Below are positions 21,123 through 32,700 of a DNA stretch of 64,000 bases, piece after piece (within the stretch, counting starts at the first letter, position 1; each line of letters starts with the position of its first letter). Position numbers and translations under genes: made by a program. Below the pieces are notes generated by a model. It was not told the DNA's origin and ran no database searches. It saw only the letters and a list, made by a program, of their open reading frames with translations. The DNA comes from Onchidella celtica (lineage: Eukaryota > Mollusca > Gastropoda > Systellommatophora > Onchidiidae), in NCBI GenBank assembly GCA_963931925.1, contig OZ007569.1, positions 65,173,480 to 65,237,479 of the forward strand. The letters are read 5' to 3'.

Positions 21123-23157
21123 AGATGCGCGCACATTATAAGACACGGCTACAGTGCAGAGTGAACGGAAACATGAAAGTTAAGTTGCGACTGCAACATG
21201 CCAGCAAGTAGCGGGAGCGCGCCTAACTTTTTCGAGCCAAAACGCAGTCCACATTGAATGATTCAGTACTGTGCAGAAGTGAAATTCTCCATTACTAGTC
21301 AGGTACCAAATCAACAATTAACTATGATTTGAGAACCGCCACTCGTGACACTTCCAACAGTAAACAACTGCGTCGATCAGAGGGTTGGGTGGAGGAGGGG
21401 TGGGAGAGACGCATTGTTTTTGCTGCATAAAAATTCGTTTTTAATTAAAGATTTGGTCCCGAGCGACCATTAAGACAATAGTGCCAAGCTGAGTTTCCCC
21501 CTAGAAACAAAAACCTCATCGATGACTTAAATTTTGCTGTTAGGTCGGCGCTCACATGTAGCAAGCAAATAATTGTTATTATTAGTGAGCTTTTAATTTA
21601 TTATTAATATTTAATTGTTATTACATTATTGTTACATTCAAATTGGTAACACAAGTTTTCACACTGGAAAAGCCAAACAAACAGCAATAAACATTAGCCA
21701 GAGACTTCACATTTTAATCACAATTATTAATTTGTGGGAAAGAGATTTTTTTAAGAACTGTCTGCTGTTGACAAGGCCTGGTGTCGTCAGCATTAAAGTT
21801 AGCCAAGAGTTCAGATCGATGAACAATAAGATATGGACTGGTTGGGTGAATTTCACATTAAATGTTTTTCGTGAGCAGCAAAGTGGGCGATGACAAACCT
21901 TTCCTCTTCTGTTACCGAATACCCCAACCCTCCCCGGCCCGGCCTCTCTCAATATGCAGTACAATTATCATATTGTCAATTTTAAAAAAAAGTGGTTCAT
22001 TTACATAATAATATAATACATATTTGATACTCATACATGTCCTTGACATTATATTGTTTCACTTTTTGCTGGAAAAACAAAAAACGGAACAAATGATTTG
22101 AGTTTTGAAGCGAGGTAGGACAAAGTGACATGTAGCGAAGCTTTCAATGCGCCATCAGTCATGTAGACAGGCTGGGAAAGAAAATGCTGTTATATACTGA
22201 GAGTGGCAACGACAACAACACTGCTCGAGTGAGACCAACATGAGATCACTAACAGCAAGTAGGGGGCGATCCACAAGGTCCGTACTCCCGGAAGAGTAAA
22301 GAGGGAGGTTTGGCCCCCCCCCCCCCCCGGTGTGGGAAGCGTGCTTGGGGTGTAGACGAAACGCGTAGACCAGGGCCGTGCTGTACTTTCATATCTATGT
22401 AGGTCACCGGCATAAATCAATGATCCTCCAAAAACCAAGTTCCTGAAGCACAGGGGATTTCTGAGAAACGTGCGTACGCCTTTCGATTTTGGTCATGAAT
22501 GAAAATGCTGGGATTTAATTATACTATTTTCTTCCAGATTAAGTAGTTAGATTATAAATATAAAAATCAGGTTTCTAATGAAAAAGTCAAATAGTCCGCT
22601 TTAAATGTCAATTAAAGTTTTAAAACATCGTGCCTATATTATGGATATTTACCATTCTTATGGCTGCGCGCTCGAACAAGGGTGGCGGGGGAGGGAGGTT
22701 GAGGACGAGCATTTGAAAAGCATGCAAGGGTGGGTGGGGGGGGGGGGTCAAAAATCGGTAAAATCGAGCATATTATGTACTTTATGGAAGGCTCCAAATA
22801 GAACATAAATAATGAGTTGCACATAACCGCGTGATTGACATTTAAGTAGGTTGACACATCTGCGACACTGCCAAACTCCGAATAGCTACTACTGGTACCT
22901 AAGCAAGCAGTTTGCCGCACATTTAGACCTTTAACATTTTATAATGTTATAACCTTTGCTAGGAAACCGATCACGTGCCGGCTTCCCCAGAATTATAACT
23001 GGTACCCGTGTCCGAATTTTCTGAAGACTGAGCAGGAAGCATGTAGTATTGCACATTAAAGGTCTATAAATATTTAAACAGGCTGCATTTTCTAGGCAAA
23101 ATAGTAATTATTATTATTCTTCCTAAATCGCACCGCAAACAGAATTTGAGGCAGGTA
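21123..23157. other. Noncoding DNA
   Basis: I see no supported gene. C-run near 22314-22328 and G-run near 22735-22747. Confidence 0.5.
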
Positions 23158-23600
23158 CAGAGCGCTGGTTCTCAACCTCTTTTCAGGCAATCGCCCCTTC
23201 AGGCTCCAAATTTTCTTTCAGCGCCCCCTTCTCCGCCCAGTCCTTACTCAAACCCAACATTATTATACATTTCACAAGAAAACAGACTACACACAAACTA
23301 TGATGTTAAGTTTTTCAAAGCCTTATAAAGTAATGACATTAGGTGGATTGACAAACGAAATACATCTTTTATCAAATGCACTTTGAAAGGATAAGCCTTT
23401 ATGCTCATAAAACTTACCTACGCGTACTGTAACAGTTGATCAAGTCCGTGGCTGTTCTGTACTTGCCCCCAAATCGTCCTGCATTCACGTTTTCGCCACC
23501 TTTTCATCGTTTTCGCCCCCTTATCTTAGCGCTCTTTTCTTCTCTCTGGCCCCCGCACAAATCAAATTTGCCCCAGGAGGCTGATACCACTTACGTTTAG
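23158..23600. mobile_element. Possible hAT-like MITE
   Basis: The left end has CTGGTTCTCAACCTCTTT and the right end, read inverted, has GTGGTATCAGCCTCCTGG, an imperfect inverted pair like the GGTTCTCAACC ends of many hAT MITEs. The inner sequence is rich in CGCCCCC. I found no clean 8-bp duplication, so boundaries are approximate. Confidence 0.38.
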
Positions 23601-23958
23601 TACCAATATTCCGGAGCGGAAATGTTTATGCTTTGAGCACAAAATATTTTAAAACAACCGTATTTTGTAAATTAAACACGAGCGGCAATATTCTGATGTG
23701 CATGACACCAATACAGCGGCTGTGCAGCTTAGCGGGAATTTTAGAACCACTGGTTTATGGCAAACACACACCTTTTTTTCTTTTTTGCATTGGCTCTGTT
23801 TCAATAATAATAATAAAAACAATTTCTCTGCTATCGTTATCTACGGGGCTGATTTCCAGCTGCGATATTTATACGACTGTCTGCGGTAAAACGGTATTTG
23901 CATTACACAATGGATCTACTTATCATAGTTTGTCATCGCGTATCAAATGAATAGACTA

Positions 23959-25000
23959 ATAATAATAATAATAATAATAATAATAGTTCGTCCATCAGGT
24001 ATGATGATGACCTTAACAACACCAGAGGAATAAAGAACAGAAATTGTTGAGAATTTCAACACATGGACAATAAAGAGAACTAAAAGACACAGAGGACAGA
24101 ATGGAAAGACTGTTCTTTCATGACTTATGGCTTCTCATGTGACTGATAAGTCCTATTTTTGCCCTGCAGACCCTTCCGCATAAATGACAAGAGTGCTCCG
24201 TTGGTTCAGTACCACTGGGCCTTTTCTTGCGCCGTTCTCTTTTTTTGATAGCCTGCTGGACTCTGTCAGCTTCCCATGCTTTGCTGCCTCTGGTAAGGGC
24301 CGCCCTCCAATTTGCACGATCAAGCGAGAGCTTTTCCCACTCACTCACATCAATGGCAAAGGCCTTCAGTGATTGCTTGAGAGTGTCTTTGTAAGGTCTC
24401 TTTGGGGCCCCAACATTCCTCGTTCCATTGGAGAGCTCAGAGAAGAAGATTTGCTTAGGGAGTCTGGAGTCGGGCATTCTGACATGTCCTGCCCAACGTA
24501 GCTGAATTTTTTTCAGGTGGCAGAAGATGCTCAATTCCTTGGCACGATTGAGGACCTCAGTGTCTGGAATTTTATCCTGCCATTTGATCCTTAGGATCTT
24601 TCTAAGGCAGGCCAGATGAAAGTGATTTAGCTTTCTGGCATGCGATTGGTACACTGTCCAGGTTTCAGCCCCATAGAGTAGGGTGGGAAGGACCACAGCA
24701 TTGTACACTTTCAGCTTAGTGTCTGTGCGAATGCCGGCAACATCCCATACTCTCTTTCGAAGCCTGCCAAATGCAGAGCTGGCTTTGCTGATTCTTGAGA
24801 GAATTTCAGTATCAACACGAGCCGCGGAAGACAGTGTACTGCCAAGATAGGTGAAGTTCTCCGACACCTTCAGAAGTCTGTCATGGACTTTGATATTTGG
24901 GGTCACAGGATACTTGTCGTCTGGAGTAGGCTGATGGAGCACTTCCGTCTTCTTTGTGCTTATTGTGAGGCCAAAGTTGTCACAGGCACTAGAGAACTAC
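23959..25000 (-). mobile_element. 5'-truncated LINE with 13-bp target duplication
   Basis: The element is flanked by a perfect 13-bp direct repeat, aatgaatagacta, at 23946-23958 and 25001-25013, a typical target-site duplication of LINE insertion. On the minus strand it holds the C-terminal part of a non-LTR reverse transcriptase protein, a 3' untranslated region of about 130 bases and a (TTA)n tail (23959-23985). The 5' end is truncated within the reverse transcriptase coding region. The preserved frame and perfect duplication suggest a fairly recent insertion. Confidence 0.85.
24118..24996 (-). pseudogene. LINE reverse transcriptase C-terminal fragment with C2H2 finger
   Basis: An open fragment of 292 codons. 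It begins FSSACDNFGLTISTKKTEVL at the truncation point and has no native start. The FTYLGS motif followed by LRKRVWDV, LPTLLYGAETW and ACLRKILRIKWQDK is the usual thumb and post-RT region of I/Jockey-group LINE proteins, often annotated in invertebrates as transposon-derived F52C9.6-like. A GHVRMPDSRLPKQ stretch follows, then a C-terminal C2H2 zinc finger (CHLCGRVCRAKIGLISHMRSH, given here by its C-x2-C and H-x3-H pairs). The finger is probably nucleic-acid binding. The catalytic palm (YxDD) lies upstream of the truncation and is absent. No internal stop is present. Confidence 0.82.
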
Positions 25001-25013
25001 AATGAATAGACTA

Positions 25014-28000
25014 CAATGCATGAATTGGCTGAGTTTAAATGGTTGTTGTTGGGTTGATGTGCACTTGTTATTGATATAGTATCTAATCATACTTTTAATG
25101 TACTTATGGCAAATGTCCCTGGAATTTTTTTTTTCCTTTTTAATAAAAACATTTTTCCGAACATCCATCATCCCATTACCCTTACATTAACAGAAAAAAG
25201 GTGAGAGGGTGTCTAGGTGGGCCACTTGACAAGGGCCTACGATATTAAAGGGCTCTACTTCCCCAAGTAGTGACAAAAGTGGGGGGGGGGGGGGGGGGAG
25301 AGACTCTTTGGTAAAAAATATTGATATTATAAAACAGAGTCATAGGGGCAACTTCAACGCAAAAATTATATATTTTAAAGAACGTTCACAAAATATGTAT
25401 ACTTGTAAAATATAGTTAATAAATGTATTGAGCACTAGATCTAAAAATAAAAATTGTTAATGAGCATTATTTTTTTTTTTTGAAATAGGGCCTGCATTCC
25501 CCATCGGCCCTGGGCCTATTATCAGCTTTGCGCGGGCCTGAATGTTATAGTTCCCTGGCGGCAGCCGAGGGCACCGATGGGATATGGTGTAGATAGTTGA
25601 TAAAACCCGTTTAAGATTAGTCCTTTACTTTCGACACTACATAGTAATTTCTTGATGCCAAGAGGAAAGTGCTGCATTTTGGACATCTGGATGATTCTGT
25701 ATCATTTACGATCATTTTACCATGGGGTACTATAGCACTAGTTTTGGTCTCATAATTTTGACCAGTAGATCGCGCATGATACAAAATCTGTAACTTTCTA
25801 GAGAAGTAACAAAATTTAAAAATTATATAATTAATGATAGTTCACCTCGTAGAAATTTAAGGCTGAGAAACCAGAAACTTATGTTAATATGCCAAAAAAT
25901 CAGAAGAGCTATTTACACGGCAAGAGCACAAAAAAAAAAAAAAATTGATTATCGTAAATAGAATGTTTACGTCGTAGATTTTTTTTCTTTCTCTTGGATA
26001 TGATATTGCCAGTGTCGCACAGTGCATCGACATTGACGCTACGTACTTGTCCTTACCAACACGATATCAAATGATCATTCAAGTACATAAATATAAAAAC
26101 GTATCTTTACGAGTACGTTAATGTACAAACGCAGCCAGGAATATCCATAACATGGGGGGAGACAAGGCTTAGTTTTTATCTTTATTTCTATGCTAAAAAA
26201 AAATTACTTCAATGAAAGCCGAAAGAAAAAAAAACCTGCAACAGACAAGTCCTATTGTTCCGGTCTATTAAATTGTATGGGCCTCGGGATATCAATGACC
26301 TGTTAAGTAGTTCATCGGTTTTCGCTGAACCGGGCGAAGTCGATCTGACAAACCAATAAAATGTCAAATAAAAATAATATACTCGATCATGTGTGAAGTC
26401 ATTAAGACAGTTTAAATTCTGCGTGCTCTGATACTTTTTTGTAGATCTGAAAGTAATGGTTTGATCGATGTGGCGAAGTATGAGAGCGATCGCAAGGTTG
26501 GATGAAGATCTATCTAATGTACTCAAGCATGTCTTCTCAAGGAAATAATCACTTACAAACCATTTTTCCTATGAGGGCCTGTTATTCCCACCTATGTATT
26601 AATGGTGTAAAACCACGTCACAGTTAACTGTATGGTGTATGTACGTAAGTGCATAACCAAATCATGTTTGCGCTCGGGCGCCCAGCTAGCTTCTCCAGAT
26701 AACCCGTATTGAAAACTCCTGAAAAAGGTTCTTGTGGGATTAAAGGCACCACTGGTATGAGAAAAGGGCAAAATGCCGCAAAGTAAAGTTGCCCAGTCGT
26801 GGTTAGAGCACAATATTCTGCCTACCTTTTCGTACTCCGTTTGGGGCGCATGCACAGTGCAGCTGAACTAATTTAAATGGTCTCCCGGTGTTATTAAGGT
26901 ATTTACTCATCGGCGGCCTGTCAGGGCCTCAGGCCCAGGTTTTAATACTTCTATTATTCTGCCATGTTATAGAAACAGACCAGAAATGTCAATCTGGGTC
27001 AATTTCACTAATAACACCATTTTATAGAATGGAATGCGCTCTATCTTTGTATTTGGGATACAAATGTATACGTCCAAATGAAAATGAACGACGAATAAAG
27101 CGGGGTGCAACACGAAAAGTAGTTCCGTCCCCTCTAAAATTTTGCTTTTGGCCAAAACAGTATTTTCCCACAGCATGTTAGTATTCTACCCTGACTATGC
27201 TGGGACAGAAAACTCGGGGAAAACAAGATGTGCAAAGCGCTAAAGAAGAGCCGGTAGCGGTAGCCGGTAACTAAAATTGTTGGGTGATGTAAAATGGGAA
27301 GTTGAACATGAAGGGTAACGGGTGGGATGATGGGTGAAAAAATAACTTGGCCGGAGTTGTTATAATCCATTAATGGATTCATTCCAATTTTATGTCAGTA
27401 TCACAAACACATTCCTCAGCGAATTCGCACACACACAAATATATCGAGCGTGAGAGTGGGGAGAGGTGAGAATGCATACAATCTCTTTTTGTCTGTTGAC
27501 TCTCACAACTAGGTAAACTGAGATGTTTAAAATTGTGCAAAACTGAAACAGAAAACTCGTTCTGCAGTATCAGGGAGTGCTGCCGACACAAAGTTGCATT
27601 TTGTTTCGCTGTTGAATTTCGTACCCGACAGAGTTTGTTCGTGTTATGTTTATTATCATTATTTGTTTTCAGACTCGTTATAATGATACACTGATGCAAC
27701 AGATATACGTCTATTAGGTATAGAACCAAAGGTATGCATTGTCTCTTGCCAAGCGTAACACATAGACTTGTACTCTTGCTATGTGATATAACATTTCAAA
27801 TTAAGACACCTGATTCATGATAAATACATTACGTCAGCAGTCCAGTGCACTTCAGATTTTGTTACAGCGCTACCACCATTAAACAAAAAAATGACCTCAG
27901 TGTTCCAACGGCATTGAAATTATAACCCAAAGTAAGCTATTTCAGTCAAGGTCTAGGGGGTGGCTGAACAGTGAAGGCAGCTCCATGTTTTGTCCATTTG

Positions 28001-28373
28001 GCTATGTAAAAAAACAACAACTCAGAATTTATAGCTCCAACGCATTCGCTGGAAGCTGGCGTGCGCGAAACCCTTGATCGCAAAACGCACCAACTGTGGC
28101 GTCCTATCGTATCTGACATCTTTGGTCAAAATGCTCTAGTTCTGAGGACAGGACTGGTGGTTCCGACCAATCTCTCTGTTGGATGTTTGTATAATATCCA
28201 ATATTGATTCTTAAATAGATCAACACTGTTGCTTTTCTATGATGATCTCGTGGTGTACGTACTCAGCCTCTGACAAAACGAAAATGTCAACCAACGAAGA
28301 GCACGGTTGCCCATGTATAAGGCTGGTTACACATAGGTGACCAAGGTTCGGGAGTATGAATGCTGCTATCATC
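25014..28373. other. Noncoding DNA
   Basis: I see no supported gene in this 3.4-kb stretch. It contains a G-run near 25279-25298, A-runs near 25930 and several AT-rich blocks. Open frames of about 90-115 codons (for example 27379-27729, minus) show no domain. Confidence 0.5.
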
Positions 28374-28378
28374 CAGAT

Positions 28379-29731
28379 TGTGATGTTTCCACTTTCTCTC
28401 ACTAACTTTCTTCTGACACCAGCCGTGATGGGCACGGCACAAACACACTAAATAATCGACTATCTCTCTTCTATAAGTTATAACAAACGATATCTGTATC
28501 GCTTACATATATACAATAATTATTAATTCATTCAATAATAATAGGAACATAGGTCATACAATTTCATGTGAATTTCGATGGAATGAAGTTGATGCAAATC
28601 AGTACATGCTAATTAAATGGCTTCGTAATATTCAATCTCTAGCACATTTTATAAAACACATGGGAACATTCAGCATAAGGAAACCTCTCCTTTAGGGGTG
28701 TATGGCGCTATCTGGGCACTGGTTCTTCCTCTCTACCCTGGCTTGACTGCGCAGTTAGATCAACAGGTATCGGCAGGTACCAATAGGTCGGGAAGCCAAG
28801 AAGCCACGATGTCGTTAATCAAAGTACAAGAAGTTGAGAAGCCAAGAAGGTGTTGTTCTTCCTCCTCTGTAGAAAAACAATCGCAACTTCCTAATCTACT
28901 GCTGGAAGGCATGACTTCCATACTTACTCCATGACGGATATTCATCATTAATACTTTTAACCGCTGACACTGTTATAAGTCAGGCTGCAGCTCCCATACT
29001 CCATAGGCTCCCATATAGGCAATAGAATAAACGATCAATACAGTTTTAATGATATTTACACGTTCCCTACGAAGAATAACGCTCTCTCTAACAGACCCCA
29101 TCCTATAAGGTTTCGTAACATATATATAACGGCGTTTCCGTGACTCTCTCAGAGGCAGTAGTTATACCAAAGTAAACCCCCTAGATTTAGGTTCTACAAT
29201 TATGAACATTAAGTAAAATACACATACATCGTACAATTAACTTACCACTCAGCAACAGCTCAAATGCCGACAAGATACCAACGATACCACGCTCTGACAA
29301 AGGATGTTTGCGGGTTCCCTGACCTTCCCCACTCACAAGACTAGTACAAAGTTACAGTTGCAGTTGTGGTCTCCTCTTCGGCACGAAGCTGGTGAGTGCT
29401 CTCAGCGGTCTGAAGTTGGAAGGAGCGTTCGGGGATTTATACCCAGTCAGGTAGCGTCCCAAGACGCCCACCGAGTGTGCATTAGTTATCCTAATAGCCA
29501 CCCCCGTCGGCTCCACGTCAAATACTATTGAAACAGCTCTACCCCCCCAAGCAATTCCCAGGTGATCTGATCGACAAGTACGGCGGTCAAGTAAACACTA
29601 CCCTTTTCGGGTGTCAAAGCTCTTCAGTTGCATCGGCTACTTTCCCCCTCTGGCCTACAATAACTCTGTCTCCCCGCCGTTAGCTATCTTCCCACGCTAG
29701 CTATACCTTGCCTGTCTGTCGCCCTGTTACA
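28379..29731 (-). repeat. 3' LTR of element B
   Basis: This 1353-bp LTR has ends TGTGATG/TGTTACA on the plus strand. It differs from the 5' LTR at one position that I could find. Open frames of 60-78 codons inside it have no known domain and I do not call them genes. Confidence 0.96.
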
Positions 29732-29743
29732 ATCGCCCCCACT
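29732..29743 (-). other. Polypurine tract of element B
   Basis: On the minus strand GTGGGGGCGAT lies directly before the 3' LTR, the usual place of the plus-strand primer. Element C has the same at 58719-58731. Confidence 0.6.
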
Positions 29744-29782
29744 TAAGTCGATTTTCCCTGGCAAAATCGGCTAATAAAATTA

Positions 29783-32700
29783 TTAATCTACTGGTAATCT
29801 AGATAGAGTGTCGGCCCATAGAGCGTCTCGCCCCCTGATGTTGCTGACTCGAAAGTTATATGGTTGCAGCGCCAGGTTCCATCTAGTTACCCTCGCGTTC
29901 TTCTGGTCTTTAGTTCGCATCCAAGTTAGAGGTCGGTGGTCCGTCTCTAACACGAAGTTTCTCCCATACAGATACGCCTGCAACTTACTAACGGCGAAAA
30001 CTATGGCCAGGCATTCCTTTTCAATTGTTGAGTAGTTCTTCTCCGCGGGTTTCAACTTTCTGCTAACATATACAACTGGATACTTCGTACCCTCGTCTTC
30101 TTGAAGTAGGCAGCCACTCACTCCAAGGTTAGATGCGTCTGTCTGGAGAATCAGTTCCTTGTTCCAGTCTGGCATCCGTAGTATCGGCTCGGAACTCAAA
30201 CAAATTTTTAGGGCATTGAACGCGTTCTCCTGCGCGTGTCCCCACGCGAACTTTGTGCCCTGGGACTTCTTTGTGAGGTCTGACAACGGCGCCGAGATTG
30301 CACTGTAATTTGGTACAAACTTCCGATAGTACCCCGTTAGCCCCAGGAAACTCCTCACTTGTGTCTTGGTCGTCGGTCGGTCACAGTCGACAATGGCTCG
30401 CACCTTACTCTCCTGCGGTCTTACAGTCCCCTGTCCCAGCTTATGGCCTAAGTACTCGACTTCTGTCATCCCTATTAGCGTCTTGGTAGGTCTAGCTTTT
30501 AAATTTGCCCGTCTCAGTCGCTCGAAGACATTCCGACAACGTTCCAAGTGGTCAGGCCAATTTGCACTGTGTATAAGACAGTCGTCTACAAATGCATCTA
30601 CCCCTTCGCCAGCATCTTTTAATACTTTCCTCATGAGCCTGTTAAATGTGGCGGGGGATCCCTTCAACCCGAACGGCATGACCCTGTACTGGTATAGCCC
30701 AAACGGTGTGGCGAACGCCGTCAGGTGTTTATCTTCCTCGGCCATCGGAACTTGATAAAAGCCCTTTGTCAAGTCCAGCTTGGTGAAATATTTTGCCTCC
30801 GCTAGATTGGAAATAATGGCTTCTACCTCAGGCATCGGTTCGGCGTCATCGGCAGTCACAACATTTAGCCGCCTGTAGTCGTTGCAGAAACGATGTTGAC
30901 CATCGGGCTTCTTAACTAATACAATTGGACTATTGTACGGGGACTCGGACGGTTCGATGATTCTGGCCGCAAGCATCTTGCCTACCTCAGCATTGACAGC
31001 TTCTCTAGTTGAGTACGGTAGTTGGTAGGGTCTTACCTTCACAGGTTTTTGATCTAGCAATGGGATTTTGTGCTTGATCAGGTCAGTGAGCCCCGGTACA
31101 TCGGTAAATATATCTTTGTATTCTTCCATGAGCTCTTGCATCTGTTCTCTCTGATCCTGATCTAGCGTGTCCCCTAACTGTACATCCCTGTAGGTTTCGG
31201 TCTGTTCTAGCTTAGGCATGACTGTCTCCAGAGGCATCGAAGTCGCTTCCTCTCCTTCATCGGTCTCGTCAATTATAGCTGCAGCTATTGCCTCTGTGTT
31301 TTCCTGTTCGTCTTCCCTCTCAATATACTTCTTCAGCATATTCGCGTGATACAGTCGTCTCTTCCCCTTGACGTTCACCATGTAGTTCACTGACCCTCTC
31401 TGCTCTTCTACTTTGTAAGGCCCTTTCCAAGTCATCTGTAGTTTCGATCCGTCACTTGGGAGAAGTATGAGGACGGAATCGCCCACTTGGAATTTCCTCT
31501 GTTTGGCCCCCCTATCGTAGTATTTCTTCTGCCTGTGTTTTTCGACGCTGCTGTTCTCGGCTACGACTTTCATGGCATCCTCCAATCGTTCCCTCATATC
31601 TACCACGTATTCGTACGATGACCTCGTTTCTGACTCCGCTTCCCCAGTCCACAGATTCTTCAGTATTGCAAGTGGTCCTCTCACAGGGTGACCGAACACT
31701 AGTTCAAACGGCGAAAAACCTGTACTGGCCTGTGGGGTTTCGCGATACGCGAACAGCAGTGGACACAACATTCTGTCCCAGTCCTTGGGTCTGTCATGAG
31801 CTACTCGGCGAAGCATATTCTTCAGCACTCCGTTAAATCTTTCACACAGACCATTGGCCATCGCGTGGTAGGGCGAGCAGAATATCTGTTTCGTTTTGAG
31901 AAGTGCACTGACCTCTCTCATCAGCTCACCGGTAAACTGTGATCCCCTATCTGAAACTATTTCCTTTGGTATGCCTAACCGAGAAAATATTTCCATTAAC
32001 GCTTCACTGACCTGCTCAGCTGATATCCCCCCTAAGGCTACGGCATCCGGGAAACGCGTGGCATAATCTACTAGCGTCAAAATATAACGCGATCTCCCAT
32101 GTTCCGTACGCGGAAGTGGACCAACCAAATCTATGGCGACGCGCGAAAAGGGCGTGTCGATCAGGGGTGTCGGCACTAGGGGTACCTTTGTCACCCTACC
32201 TTTATTGGATGTCCTTTGACACGCGTCACACGATCGACAGAAACGACCTACGTCCGCACCTATCCCAGGCCAAAAGAACGACTGCATTATTCTGTCCTGT
32301 GTGCGCGAAATTCCTAAGTGTCCCCCGAACACTCCTTCGTGAGCTATCTTCATCAGCTCACTTCGGTACTGCTTAGGTACCAACAACTGCTCCACATCAG
32401 CACGTCCAGCCCCGGCCTTCTTTACCCGATAGTAAATTCCCTTACTCTCCTTTATGTGAGTACCTACCTCAGCCGATTGCTCCAACGTGGCTCTCTCCCT
32501 TAAAACTCTCAAAGTTTCGTCCTCTCTCTGGGCCCGGGCTATCTCACCTGGTGTGAGTTCCCCTATCTTGGCCCCTACCCTTACCTCCTCCGTTGAGTTG
32601 CCCTTGGCCTCCTCATTATCTGTGGTCTGACTCACTTTCGCACTCGCATTCTCACACTCATGCTCTTCCTTGTCAATCTCCACCTTGCGAGATCGCGTGA

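Noticed and set aside
24153-24372. Overlapping short frames on both strands at the LINE
   Set aside because: They are shadows of the LINE reverse transcriptase frame.
28698-29531. Small open frames repeated in all four LTRs of B and C
   Set aside because: They are short, lack known domains and recur only because the LTRs are duplicated; no sign of coding constraint.
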